The position numbers and the translations under genes were made by a program. From an uncultured Erysipelotrichaceae bacterium (GTDB taxonomy: Bacteria; Bacillota_I; Bacilli_A; RF39; UBA660), in the NCBI GenBank assembly GCA_902783985.1, contig CACZTI010000099.1, forward strand, positions 1-32,754: a stretch of 32,754 nucleotides of DNA. Direction: 5' to 3'. This document shows, in pieces, positions 1 to 7,610 of this stretch. The notes beneath the pieces were generated by a model, which worked only from the letters and a program-made list of their open reading frames with translations, searched no databases and had not been told where the DNA came from. The number at the start of each line of letters is the position of its first letter. The first letter of the stretch is position 1.

Positions 1-10
1 CATTTTTTTT

Positions 11-86
11 GGCTCTATAGCTCAGTCGGTAGAGCAAGGGACTGAAAATCCCTGTGTCGCTGGTTCGATTCCCGCTGGAGCCACCA
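11..86 (+). tRNA. tRNA-Phe (anticodon GAA), CCA encoded
   Basis: A complete cloverleaf can be read. The acceptor stem 11-17 pairs with 76-82 with one G-U pair. The anticodon stem 37-41 pairs with 49-53 around the loop CTGAAAA, giving anticodon GAA at 44-46, which decodes Phe UUC/UUU. The T-arm GGTTCGATTCC is canonical. A83 is the discriminator base and the 3' CCA is encoded at 84-86. A terminator follows closely. The promoter would lie left of the window, so this may be the last tRNA of a cluster. Confidence 0.97.
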
Positions 87-98
87 TATTAATAAAAT

Positions 99-129
99 AA
101 TCCCTGATAACAGGGATTTTATTTTTTTC
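99..129 (+). terminator. Intrinsic terminator after tRNA-Phe
   Basis: The stem AATCCCTG (99-106) pairs with CAGGGATT (111-118) around the loop ATAA. It is followed by a T-rich tract to 129. It ends the tRNA transcript. Confidence 0.9.
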
Positions 130-158
130 TAGACAAAATCTTTAAAATATGATATAAT
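130..158 (+). promoter_or_regulatory. Sigma-A promoter of the HExxH gene
   Basis: A -35 box TAGACA (130-135), a 17-bp spacer and a consensus -10 box TATAAT (153-158) can be seen. The SD AAGGGGG at about 172-178 follows at the right distance for the ATG at 186. Confidence 0.8.
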
Positions 159-185
159 ACTAAAGAATTTTAAGGGGGAATAGGT

Positions 186-1058
186 ATGGATATTTTAAAG
201 ATACCTGAAGAAAAATATCAAAAATCAAGTGTTGCTATTAGAAGTGTTAATAATTATCATTTAAGAGAATATCTAGATCAATTTATAAAATTTTTACTTG
301 ATAATTTTGATGATGAAAATTTATCTAATTTTTACCATAATATATCAAGTTTAAAAATAAAAAATAAAAAAGCATCTTTTTTAACAGGTATATGGCGTTA
401 TTATGATGGATGCTATGACGCTTGCACTAACACTATTTATGTTTATGATATTGAAATTTTGTTTCATGAATTATTGCATATGGCAAGTAATAATTATCAA
501 CAAGAAAGTAAATTTATTTATCAAGGATTTTCTCAAGTAAATTTAAATAAAAAAAGTGAAAGAACTATTGGAATTTCATTAAATGAAGGATATACGGAAC
601 TTTTGTATAAAAGACATTTTGATGGAAAACATGACTCCGCATATAACTATGAATTATTTATCGCTTATATTATCGAAAGAATAATTGGTCCACTTACAAT
701 GGAAAAATTATATTTAAACGCTGACTTATATGGACTTGTTGAAAAATTAAAAGAATATGCATCAAGTGAAGAAATTATAAAATTTTTAGAAAAATTTGAT
801 AAGATATTAGGCAATGAATATAGCAATCGAAAATATTATCAAGAAATAAAAAAAGATATTTACTATTTTCTATATAAAACTTTTTTGATTAAGGTTAGAA
901 AAAATTTAGAAAACAAAATAATATCCCAAGATGAAGCAATACGTAAAATTACTAGTTTTGTATTATTATATAATGAAAATTATCCTATAAAAAATGAAAA
1001 AGATTTAAATGAAACATATGACGATGTTCAAAAAACATATACAAAAGTAATGCTATAA
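186..1058 (+). CDS. Putative cytosolic zinc metallopeptidase (HExxH), family not recognised
   Basis: This 290-residue protein belongs to no family I can name. It carries HELLH at residues 94-98, preceded by a hydrophobic stretch, and NEGYTE from residue 133. HExxH followed about 35 residues later by an E-containing helix is the layout of gluzincin-type zinc peptidases, where the two His and the distal Glu bind zinc. The C-terminal half is helical and charged. No signal peptide or membrane segment is visible, so it is probably cytosolic, or exported by another route. The gene has its own promoter and a good SD, and a terminator begins inside its last codons, so it is probably monocistronic. 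Peptidase function is inferred from the motif only; the substrate is unknown. Confidence 0.6.
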   Translation: MDILKIPEEKYQKSSVAIRSVNNYHLREYLDQFIKFLLDNFDDENLSNFYHNISSLKIKNKKASFLTGIWRYYDGCYDACTNTIYVYDIEILFHELLHMASNNYQQESKFIYQGFSQVNLNKKSERTIGISLNEGYTELLYKRHFDGKHDSAYNYELFIAYIIERIIGPLTMEKLYLNADLYGLVEKLKEYASSEEIIKFLEKFDKILGNEYSNRKYYQEIKKDIYYFLYKTFLIKVRKNLENKIISQDEAIRKITSFVLLYNENYPIKNEKDLNETYDDVQKTYTKVML

Positions 1059-1086
1059 TTAAAATATTTAGCATTGCTTTTTATTA
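1046..1086 (+). terminator. Terminator overlapping the 3' end of the HExxH gene
   Basis: AGTAATGCT (1046-1054) pairs with AGCATTGCT (1070-1078) with one G-T pair, and a T-rich run follows. The 5' arm lies inside the coding sequence and the stop codon falls in the loop. Confidence 0.6.
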
Positions 1087-1102
1087 TAAAATACGATATA
1101 TT
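1074..1102 (+). promoter_or_regulatory. Candidate promoter of the envelope cluster
   Basis: TTGCTT (1074-1079), a 17-bp spacer and TATATT (1097-1102). The -35 box overlaps the 3' arm and T-run of the preceding terminator, so both signals share the same bases. The -10 matches at five of six bases, so the call is moderate. Confidence 0.45.
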
Positions 1103-1124
1103 ATTAATGTAGGAATTAGAGTGT

Positions 1125-2246
1125 ATGAAGGATAAGTTTTTTGATTATGTAATTATAAGTGTTTTTATTATTAATTTTTTATTAATATTTTGTGCTGTTT
1201 ATTCTATATTGCAAAAAAAAGATATGCATATTAAACAAGTAAATAATAAAGTAGAAGAAGTAGTAAAAGAAAAAGATGAAGTACAAGAAGAAGTGTTAAA
1301 ACCACAAATAGATGTTATTGAAATAACTACAGCTGGTGATTGTACCTTAGGGACAGATTCCAATTTTGGATATAAAAATGAATTTGATTGGTATTTTAAA
1401 GAAAAAGTTAAAGAAAACTATTCCTACTATTTTGAAAAAGTAAAATACTTATTTGATAACGATGATTATTCCTATGTTAATTTAGAGGGAACTCTAACCA
1501 CCTATAATAAAAAAACCAAAAAGAAATATAATTTTAAAGGAAATCCTAAATACGTTAATATTTTAAAAGAAGGAAGTATTGAAGGAGTTAATATCGCTAA
1601 TAATCACAGTAATGATTATGGAGATATAGGATATTCTGATACTCAGAAATATTTAAAAGAGGCAGAAATAGATTATTTTGGTCATGATAATGTCTTGATT
1701 AAAGAAATAAAAGGTAAAAAAATAGCTTTTGTTGGATATACGGGTGTAGGACTTTGGATTGATAAAGATCAAGAAATGGTTAAAACTATCAAAAAACTTA
1801 AAGAAGAAGTTGATATTGTTATTGCAAATTTTCATTGGGGAATAGAGTATTCCCATGCTATGACCGATGTTCAAAGAAAAAGGGCCCATCTTGCAATAGA
1901 TAGTGGAGCGGATATTGTAATAGGATCTCATCCACATTGTCTTCAAGGAATGGAATTATATAAAGATAAGTATATCATCTATTCTTTAGGTAACTTTGTT
2001 TTTGGAGGTAATTCTAATCCAAAAAGTATTGGAAGAGAATGTATTATTGTTAAAATGTATTTTAATTTTGTTGATGGAGAATATCAAGGTGTTAAAATTA
2101 AAGTTATTCCATGTAATATTTCATCAACAAAATCAAGAAATAATTATCAACCAATTGTTGTAGATGAAAAAACGAAAAAGGCATATATAAACATAATGAA
2201 TAAATATAGTAAAAATTATAAGTATATAGAAAGTGAGGATTTATGA
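1125..2246 (+). CDS. CapA-family (PGA_cap) surface-anchored metallophosphatase-like protein
   Basis: This is a 373-residue protein. One N-terminal membrane segment (about residues 8-28) and a charged, probably coiled linker (about 35-60) are followed by a PGA_cap domain. Family motifs are visible: TAGDCTLG (69-76), NLEGTLT (119-125), NIANNHSNDYG (156-166), NFHWG, and GSHPHCLQG leading into YSLGNFVFGG. These are the metal-binding blocks of the calcineurin-like fold seen in CapA/PgsA proteins, which act at the outer membrane face, classically in poly-gamma-glutamate capsule handling. No other pgs/cap genes are in the window, so a poly-gamma-glutamate role is not supported here. It overlaps the DUF368 gene by 4 bp (ATGA), which implies translational coupling. 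The SD AGGA at 1111-1114 is modest. Confidence 0.85.
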   Translation: MKDKFFDYVIISVFIINFLLIFCAVYSILQKKDMHIKQVNNKVEEVVKEKDEVQEEVLKPQIDVIEITTAGDCTLGTDSNFGYKNEFDWYFKEKVKENYSYYFEKVKYLFDNDDYSYVNLEGTLTTYNKKTKKKYNFKGNPKYVNILKEGSIEGVNIANNHSNDYGDIGYSDTQKYLKEAEIDYFGHDNVLIKEIKGKKIAFVGYTGVGLWIDKDQEMVKTIKKLKEEVDIVIANFHWGIEYSHAMTDVQRKRAHLAIDSGADIVIGSHPHCLQGMELYKDKYIIYSLGNFVFGGNSNPKSIGRECIIVKMYFNFVDGEYQGVKIKVIPCNISSTKSRNNYQPIVVDEKTKKAYINIMNKYSKNYKYIESEDL

Positions 2247-3082
2247 AAAATAATATTATGAATGTTTTAAAAGGAATGATTATTGGGGTTGCTAATATTA
2301 TACCAGGAGTTAGTGGGGGAACATTAATGATTATCTTAGGAATTTATGAAGATGTCATAAATACCATTAGTCATTTCTTTAGTAATTTAAAAAAGAATAT
2401 ATTATTTATTTTACCACTTGGTATAGGAATGATTATTTCGATATTATTACTTAGTAAAGTAATTAGTTTTTCCCTTGAAAAATATCCCTTTGCCACAACT
2501 ATTTTCTTTATAGGGTTAATTATTGGAGGACTTCCACTTTTATGGAAAAGAGCATCAGCAAGTAAAAATAAATTCAGTAATTGGTTAGTTTTCTTGATAA
2601 CTTTTGGAATTGTTTTACTATTTACATTTATTAAAAGTAATGATGCAGTTGTTTCGTTAACCAATTTAGATTTGTTGGGATATTTTAAATTATTTATTAT
2701 TGGAATTATCTCAGCAGCTACAATGGTTATTCCTGGAATTAGTGGGTCATTTGTTTTGATGCTTTTAGGTTACTATGAACCAATAGTTAATACTATTAGG
2801 GATTTAACTAAATTTTCCAATTTAGGAAATAATATTCTTATATTAATACCTTTTGGTATTGGTATTATAATAGGTATTGTTTTAGTTGCCAAAGTATTAG
2901 AATTTTTATTTAAAAAATATCCTGTTAAAACTAATTATGGAGTTTTAGGTTTTGTTATTGCATCGATTATTTCTATAGTTATTCCCATTCTTAATGTTCA
3001 CCCATCTATTTTGGAAGTTTTTATTGCTTTTATTCTATTTATATTAGGTGGAATAGTATCATATAAATTAGGTGAAAAATAA
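2243..3082 (+). CDS. popT: DUF368/PopT-family polyprenyl-phosphate transporter
   Basis: This is a 279-residue polytopic membrane protein with about eight hydrophobic segments. It has the two inverted-repeat signatures of DUF368: IIPGVSGGTLMIILGIYE near the N-terminus and VIPGISGSFVLMLLGYYE about halfway. DUF368 proteins (PopT) have been shown to move undecaprenyl phosphate back across the cytoplasmic membrane, recycling the lipid carrier for peptidoglycan and surface polymers. The start overlaps the end of the CapA-like gene by 4 bp, and 24 bp separate it from the next gene. The three form one apparent envelope operon, which fits a lipid-linked or wall-associated process. The family call is confident; the substrate follows from the family. 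Confidence 0.88.
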   Translation: MKNNIMNVLKGMIIGVANIIPGVSGGTLMIILGIYEDVINTISHFFSNLKKNILFILPLGIGMIISILLLSKVISFSLEKYPFATTIFFIGLIIGGLPLLWKRASASKNKFSNWLVFLITFGIVLLFTFIKSNDAVVSLTNLDLLGYFKLFIIGIISAATMVIPGISGSFVLMLLGYYEPIVNTIRDLTKFSNLGNNILILIPFGIGIIIGIVLVAKVLEFLFKKYPVKTNYGVLGFVIASIISIVIPILNVHPSILEVFIAFILFILGGIVSYKLGEK

Positions 3083-3106
3083 TTTTTTTCTAATAAGAGG
3101 TTAATT

Positions 3107-6091
3107 ATGAAAAAAAACATTGGTTCAATTTTTAGTTTAATATTAATAGGAGGAATAATTGCATCATTGTATTTTATTTTCAATATCGAACAAGAAAAAA
3201 AATATCGAACTTTATTATTAGACAATAAGGTTGCAGTTTTCATGGTAGATGGTAATGTTTATTCTCGTACTGCAATTATTGATGGAAAAATGGAGTATTT
3301 TCCAGATAATCCTGAAAAAGATCATTATGTATTTGAATATTGGGAATTAGAAGGTAAAAAATTTTCTAATAGTACTAAACTAAAGGATGATATAACTTTA
3401 ACAGCAGTTTTTAAAAAAGAAAACAATGATAATAAAAATAATGGTAATAATAATTCAGGGAATTCTAATAACAAACAAATATCAGATACAACCAAAGTTG
3501 AAAATATCAAACTAGATAAAAACATTATAAAAATAAATATTGGCCATGGAGAAAAAATAAATGGAGAGATTTTACCTAGCAATGCAACAAATAAAAAAAT
3601 AACATGGATTAGTAATAATTCTACTATTGCAACTGTTGATGATAATGGTCAAGTAAAAGGAGTAGGTATAGGAACAACATGGATTATTGCAAGAAGTAGT
3701 AATGGTAAAGAATCAAAGTGTGAAGTAACAGTTTCAGGAAATAATATCAATGCTTCCAAAATATCTATTGATAAAAAGAATACTAGTATTAATGTAGGTG
3801 ATAGTATAACATTAAACCCCATAATCACACCCGAAAATACTACTAATAAAGTTGTAACTTGGCAAAGTTCTAATAATGATATTGCAACTGTTAGTACCAA
3901 CGGTGTAGTAAAAGGTTTAAAAAAAGGAAGTGTTACAATAACTGTTAAAACAAGTAATGGAAAACAAGATCAAAGTACAGTAACAATATATGATAAAAAA
4001 ATTGATGTATCAAAAATTGATATAAATATTACTAATAAAAATATTGAAGTTGGAGATAGTTTTAAAATAACATCGACTATTACACCTAATAATGCAACTA
4101 ATAAAAATGTTACATGGCAAAGTTCTAATGATAAAGTAGCAATAGTGGATCAAAATGGTTCAGTTAAAGGTGTTGGTCCTGGTAGTGCAACGTTAACTGC
4201 TATAACCCATAATGGTAAAGGAGCAGAATGTCATCTTACAGTTACAGGAAAAATAATAGCAGTATCAAGTATAACTCTTAATAGTAATAATTTATCAATG
4301 TTTGAAGGAGATAAAACAACTTTAAAAGCAACTATTAATCCTAGTAATTCAACCAATAAAAATATTAAATGGATTAGTAGTTCCTCAAAAATTGCTACAG
4401 TAGATCAAAATGGTGCTGTAGTAGCAGTTGGTGTTGGAACAACTACAATAACGGCAACAATCGAAGGTAAAAGTTCATCATGTACCGTTAAAGTATCCGC
4501 TAAAACAGTGGCAGTAACTGCAGTAGTATTAAATAAAATAAATGCCAGTATGTATGTGGGAGATAATATTCAATTAATGGGGACCGTAAGTCCAAGTAAT
4601 GCCACAAATAAATCGATTTCATGGCGTAGTAGTAATACAAGTATTGCAACAGTTGATGCTAGTGGCAAAGTAACTGCTAAATCACCGGGTACCGCTAAAA
4701 TAATTATAACTTCTAGCAATGGTAAAAGTGCAGAATGTACGATTACTGTAAATAAAAAAGTAACCACAACACCCACACCAAATCCTGTTAAAACACCAAG
4801 CCCAAGTAATGGTATTAGTAAAATTCATTTTATGAATGTTGGAAGTTCCGATGCTACCATAATTGAAAGTAATGGGCATTTTGGACTAGTAGATACAAGT
4901 AATCCATATAATGATAATACTCCCCAATCATCAGCTACACCAAATAAAACAGAAAGCGTTGAACATGTTATTGACTATTTATCAAGATTAATTGGTTGTA
5001 GTGGCACTAATTGTAAAGGAAAATTAGATTTTGTTGTTGCAACACATTCACATTCTGATCATATTGGTGGTGTTCCAAGAATCGCTAGTGTTTTTGCCAA
5101 TTCTAATACAAAATATTATTACCGTTCATATGTTAAAACAACTGATGATTCCGTTCATCCTGATTGGGATAATATGGGATATCATAATCGTGCCGTAAAC
5201 GCTATGAAATCATCTGGGGCTCAAATGATTGAAATAACTAATAAAGATATAACTTTTAATTTTTATGATTATACAATAAAATTAATGAATACCGAAAGTG
5301 TTAGTAGCGATGAATTATCAAATAATCTAGCAAATGGTGAAAATAAAAATGCTGTAATAGAAATGATTACTCATAAGAATGGTAAAAAAGTCTTATTAGC
5401 ATCTGATATGGAGATGCAAGATGAAAATAGAATGAAAAATAAAATAGGTAAGGTTGATGCTTTAAAATTTGGTCATCATGGATACTCGACATCTTCATCA
5501 AATGATTTTATTGGTACTTTAAAACCTAGTGTTTCTATTATAAGTAATAATATGATATCATTAAATGCTAGTGTCTTTGGTATGTGTTACGCCCTATATA
5601 ATGGGACAAATATATATATGACTGGAAATTCCCAAGATGCTATAGTTATGACGTTCAGTAATAATGGTTATACTATTTTAAATTCAAACGGTAGTTCCAT
5701 GAAAACATCTAATTTTTGTTCATCAAGTAAAGTAGGATGGCAACAAATTAAACTTCCTAGTGAGAAAGAAAATGTTTGGATATATATTGATTCTAATCAT
5801 AAAATATCAACTGGATGGAAGAAAATAGATAATTTATGGTATTATTTTGATGAATCAGGAATTATGGCAACTGGTTGGCGAGAAACATATTGGGAAGGAA
5901 AAAAATGTTGGTATCACATTGATAATGATGGACACTATGATACAGGTTGGAAACAAATAACATGGAGCAAGGGAACAAATTGGTTTTATTTTGAATCTGA
6001 TGGATGTATGTTACAAAATACATCAAGAACAATCAATGGCAAACATTATTCCTTTGATTCTGATGGTGTATGTACGGGACCAGATTGTTAA
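3107..6091 (+). CDS. Exported ComEC-like metallo-beta-lactamase with five BIG2 repeats and wall-binding repeats
   Basis: This is a 994-residue exported or membrane-anchored mosaic. An N-terminal hydrophobic segment (about 7-26) is followed by an InlB B-like/Flg_new module (about 45-103), an N-rich linker (105-125), and five Ig-like BIG2 repeats at about 131-209, 217-294, 301-379, 386-463 and 470-548. Each repeat contains a variant of SNATNK..W.S....IATV. After a Pro/Thr linker comes a metallo-beta-lactamase domain (about 569-860) with HSHSDH at 647-652 and GHHGYSTSSSN from 789. It resembles the soluble hydrolase domain of ComEC. The C-terminus (about 876-994) holds GW..../YYFDESG-type cell-wall-binding repeats. 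The likely job is hydrolysis of a phosphodiester or ester at the wall; the substrate is unknown. It sits 24 bp after popT. The ATG at 3107 follows AAGAGG. Confidence 0.85.
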   Translation: MKKNIGSIFSLILIGGIIASLYFIFNIEQEKKYRTLLLDNKVAVFMVDGNVYSRTAIIDGKMEYFPDNPEKDHYVFEYWELEGKKFSNSTKLKDDITLTAVFKKENNDNKNNGNNNSGNSNNKQISDTTKVENIKLDKNIIKINIGHGEKINGEILPSNATNKKITWISNNSTIATVDDNGQVKGVGIGTTWIIARSSNGKESKCEVTVSGNNINASKISIDKKNTSINVGDSITLNPIITPENTTNKVVTWQSSNNDIATVSTNGVVKGLKKGSVTITVKTSNGKQDQSTVTIYDKKIDVSKIDINITNKNIEVGDSFKITSTITPNNATNKNVTWQSSNDKVAIVDQNGSVKGVGPGSATLTAITHNGKGAECHLTVTGKIIAVSSITLNSNNLSMFEGDKTTLKATINPSNSTNKNIKWISSSSKIATVDQNGAVVAVGVGTTTITATIEGKSSSCTVKVSAKTVAVTAVVLNKINASMYVGDNIQLMGTVSPSNATNKSISWRSSNTSIATVDASGKVTAKSPGTAKIIITSSNGKSAECTITVNKKVTTTPTPNPVKTPSPSNGISKIHFMNVGSSDATIIESNGHFGLVDTSNPYNDNTPQSSATPNKTESVEHVIDYLSRLIGCSGTNCKGKLDFVVATHSHSDHIGGVPRIASVFANSNTKYYYRSYVKTTDDSVHPDWDNMGYHNRAVNAMKSSGAQMIEITNKDITFNFYDYTIKLMNTESVSSDELSNNLANGENKNAVIEMITHKNGKKVLLASDMEMQDENRMKNKIGKVDALKFGHHGYSTSSSNDFIGTLKPSVSIISNNMISLNASVFGMCYALYNGTNIYMTGNSQDAIVMTFSNNGYTILNSNGSSMKTSNFCSSSKVGWQQIKLPSEKENVWIYIDSNHKISTGWKKIDNLWYYFDESGIMATGWRETYWEGKKCWYHIDNDGHYDTGWKQITWSKGTNWFYFESDGCMLQNTSRTINGKHYSFDSDGVCTGPDC

Positions 6092-6114
6092 TTATAAAAT
6101 TATATTATTTATAT

Positions 6115-6130
6115 AAAAAACAAGTTTTTT
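6115..6130 (+). terminator. Weak A/T hairpin after the exported hydrolase gene
   Basis: Six A (6115-6120), the loop CAAG and six T (6125-6130). The stem is A-T only, so this is a weak or partial terminator. It is the only candidate between 6091 and the rplS promoter. Confidence 0.25.
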
Positions 6131-6141
6131 CTAAATTACTA

Positions 6142-6169
6142 TTGTATTTTTGTAAATTTATGGTATAAT
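6142..6169 (+). promoter_or_regulatory. rplS promoter
   Basis: TTGTAT (6142-6147), a 16-bp spacer and consensus TATAAT (6164-6169). It would start a transcript near 6176, just before the leader hairpin. Confidence 0.65.
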
Positions 6170-6177
6170 TTATGAAG

Positions 6178-6210
6178 TGTAATCCGCTGATAGTCTTTTT
6201 TATGATTACA
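6178..6210 (+). promoter_or_regulatory. Candidate L19-type ribosomal protein leader hairpin
   Basis: A perfect 7-bp stem TGTAATC (6178-6184) with GATTACA (6204-6210) closes a 19-nt loop at the very 5' end of the predicted rplS transcript. It lies 10 nt before the SD AAGGAG (6221-6226). A structured leader upstream of rplS (L19 leader) is known in Firmicutes and is thought to mediate autoregulation. Equivalence with this hairpin is inferred from position only. Confidence 0.4.
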
Positions 6211-6234
6211 TTGTATAGAAAAGGAGTGATTTCG

Positions 6235-6573
6235 ATGAACGTAATTGATAAGATTACTAAAGAACAACTTAATCCTAACATTCCAGAATTCCGTGTTGGT
6301 GATACTGTAAGAGTAGATGTTAAGATTATTGAAGGAAAAAGAGAAAGAATTCAAGCTTTCGAAGGAATAGTAATGGCTCGTAAAGGTTCAGGAATTAGTG
6401 AAACTTTCACTGTTCGTAAGATTTCTTATGGAGTAGGTGTTGAAAGAATTTTCCCTGTTCATTCACCTAAAATTAGTAAAATTACTGTTGTTAGAACTGG
6501 TAAAGTTAGAAGAGCAAAATTAAATTATCTTCGTAAAGTAGTTGGACAAGTAAAAATTGAAGAAAGAGCATAA
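6235..6573 (+). CDS. rplS: Large ribosomal subunit protein bL19
   Basis: This is a 112-residue basic protein, close to the usual bL19 length of about 115. Recognisable blocks are [55 protein letters not shown] and the C-terminal RRAKLNYLR. bL19 lies at the 30S-50S interface. I chose the ATG at 6235 because AAGGAG sits 8 nt upstream and bL19 begins MN.... The reading frame stays open back to 6172, but that extension would consist of the leader hairpin. It is expressed from its own promoter and closed by a strong terminator immediately after the stop. Confidence 0.97.
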   Translation: MNVIDKITKEQLNPNIPEFRVGDTVRVDVKIIEGKRERIQAFEGIVMARKGSGISETFTVRKISYGVGVERIFPVHSPKISKITVVRTGKVRRAKLNYLRKVVGQVKIEERA

Positions 6574-6599
6574 AAGATAAGCCAGTCTTATCTTTTTTT
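6573..6599 (+). terminator. rplS terminator
   Basis: AAAGATAAG (6573-6581) pairs perfectly with CTTATCTTT (6587-6595) around CCAGT. The T-run continues to 6599. It separates rplS from lepB, which starts only 11 nt later. Confidence 0.92.
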
Positions 6600-6609
6600 G
6601 GTATTTAAT

Positions 6610-7116
6610 ATGAATAGTAAAATAAAAAATATTTTGTCATATGTTTTTGTAATTGCGATTGCCATATTGATTAAAGAATTCATCTTTTCACCAATTAAAG
6701 TTAATGGAACAAGTATGTATCCAACACTTAATGATGGAGATTTGATGATCTTAAATGAAATAGGATATTATTTAAATGGTGTTGAAAGATTTGATATAGT
6801 TGTTGTTAAAAAGAATGGTGAAAGACTAATTAAAAGGGTAATTGGTTTACCTGGTGAAACCGTTGAATATAAGAATAATGAATTATATATCAATGGAAAA
6901 ATTGTTAATGAGGATTTTACCCATGCCACAACACATGATTTTACTTTATCAGAAATTGATTGTGATGTAATTCCTGAAGGTTATTATTTTGTTGTCGGAG
7001 ATAATAGGACCAACTCACTAGATTCAAGGAAAATAGGATTAATTAGTAAAAGTGAAATAAAAGGTAAAACAAAATTAGTTGTTTTTCCTTTCAATAAGGT
7101 GGGTAATGTAAAATGA
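6610..7116 (+). CDS. lepB: Type I signal peptidase
   Basis: This is a 168-residue protein from the ATG at 6610. A single N-terminal membrane anchor (about 8-27) is followed by the S26 catalytic core: SPIKVNGTSMYPTL with nucleophile Ser35, then ERLIKRVIGLPGE with general-base Lys75, and GYYFVVGDNRTNSLDSR, the conserved box E. It cleaves signal peptides of exported proteins on the outer membrane face; the 994-residue hydrolase upstream is one possible substrate. No SD is visible before 6610, only T-rich terminator tail. A TTG at 6598 is the alternative start but lies inside the T-run. The gene overlaps the next by 4 bp (ATGA), forming an operon with it and the M48 protease. Confidence 0.95.
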   Translation: MNSKIKNILSYVFVIAIAILIKEFIFSPIKVNGTSMYPTLNDGDLMILNEIGYYLNGVERFDIVVVKKNGERLIKRVIGLPGETVEYKNNELYINGKIVNEDFTHATTHDFTLSEIDCDVIPEGYYFVVGDNRTNSLDSRKIGLISKSEIKGKTKLVVFPFNKVGNVK

Positions 7117-7607
7117 TTAATGGTTATAAATGTTTTTATAAAGGATTAGTAACTCACTTTTCCGATACAATGGAATTAAACCGGGTGTATTATTCTTCCC
7201 AAGATGTAAATTTTTTTAAGGGTGGTTTTCATTTATGTACTAATTTAGAAGATACTTTTAGATATTTTGATACTTTTAATAATGAAGTTGATGTTGCTGA
7301 AGTACATGGCTATGGAAAAATAAGTAAATATGATGATGAATACAATGGATTTTATGACATGTACGCTGTAGAATTTATCAAAATAACTAAAGTATTAACA
7401 AGAGATGAAATAATTGCTTATGCCATAAATCTTCCCGAATATCGATTAGATAGATTTTTATCTTTATATAAATTAAGTGATGATGAAATAATGCTATTTA
7501 AAAAATTATTTTATAATAAACCAAATATTATAAAAACTATTATGTATTGTCAAGAAAATATTAAAGATGTTTATGAAAATAATTATCAATTAAAAATTAA
7601 GAGGTGA
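7113..7607 (+). CDS. Uncharacterised protein with a KGGFHLCTN-type domain (DUF7666-like)
   Basis: This 164-residue protein has no signal peptide or membrane segment. The N-terminal half has the pattern NGYKCFYKGL...VYYSSQDVNFFKGGFHLCTNLEDTFRYF...DVAEVHGYGK. It resembles a small domain found in Firmicutes and phage proteins (consensus like KGFHFC...P...F.Y....), which I believe is catalogued as DUF7666. The name is from memory and should be checked. The helical C-terminal part (about 95-164) shows nothing recognisable. It is translationally coupled to lepB through a 4-bp overlap, and its stop lies inside the SD region of the following M48 gene. Function is unknown; I see no reason to link it to protein secretion beyond the operon. 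Confidence 0.6.
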   Translation: MINGYKCFYKGLVTHFSDTMELNRVYYSSQDVNFFKGGFHLCTNLEDTFRYFDTFNNEVDVAEVHGYGKISKYDDEYNGFYDMYAVEFIKITKVLTRDEIIAYAINLPEYRLDRFLSLYKLSDDEIMLFKKLFYNKPNIIKTIMYCQENIKDVYENNYQLKIKR

Positions 7608-7610
7608 ATT

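Noticed and set aside
3497-4750. Tandem repeated DNA that could suggest a repeat array
   Set aside because: The periodicity of about 250 bp follows five in-frame BIG2 domains of one coding sequence. Units diverge in DNA and there are no spacers, so it is not CRISPR or a satellite.
4570-4879. Two overlapping antisense frames inside the exported hydrolase gene
   Set aside because: They are shadows of the BIG2/MBL coding sequence, lack ribosome binding sites and have no recognisable domain.
2243-7607. Possible UGA=Trp code of a mollicute
   Set aside because: TGA ends several genes at natural domain ends with ATGA overlaps or adjacent starts (2246, 7116, 7607), while Trp is TGG throughout, so the standard bacterial code applies.
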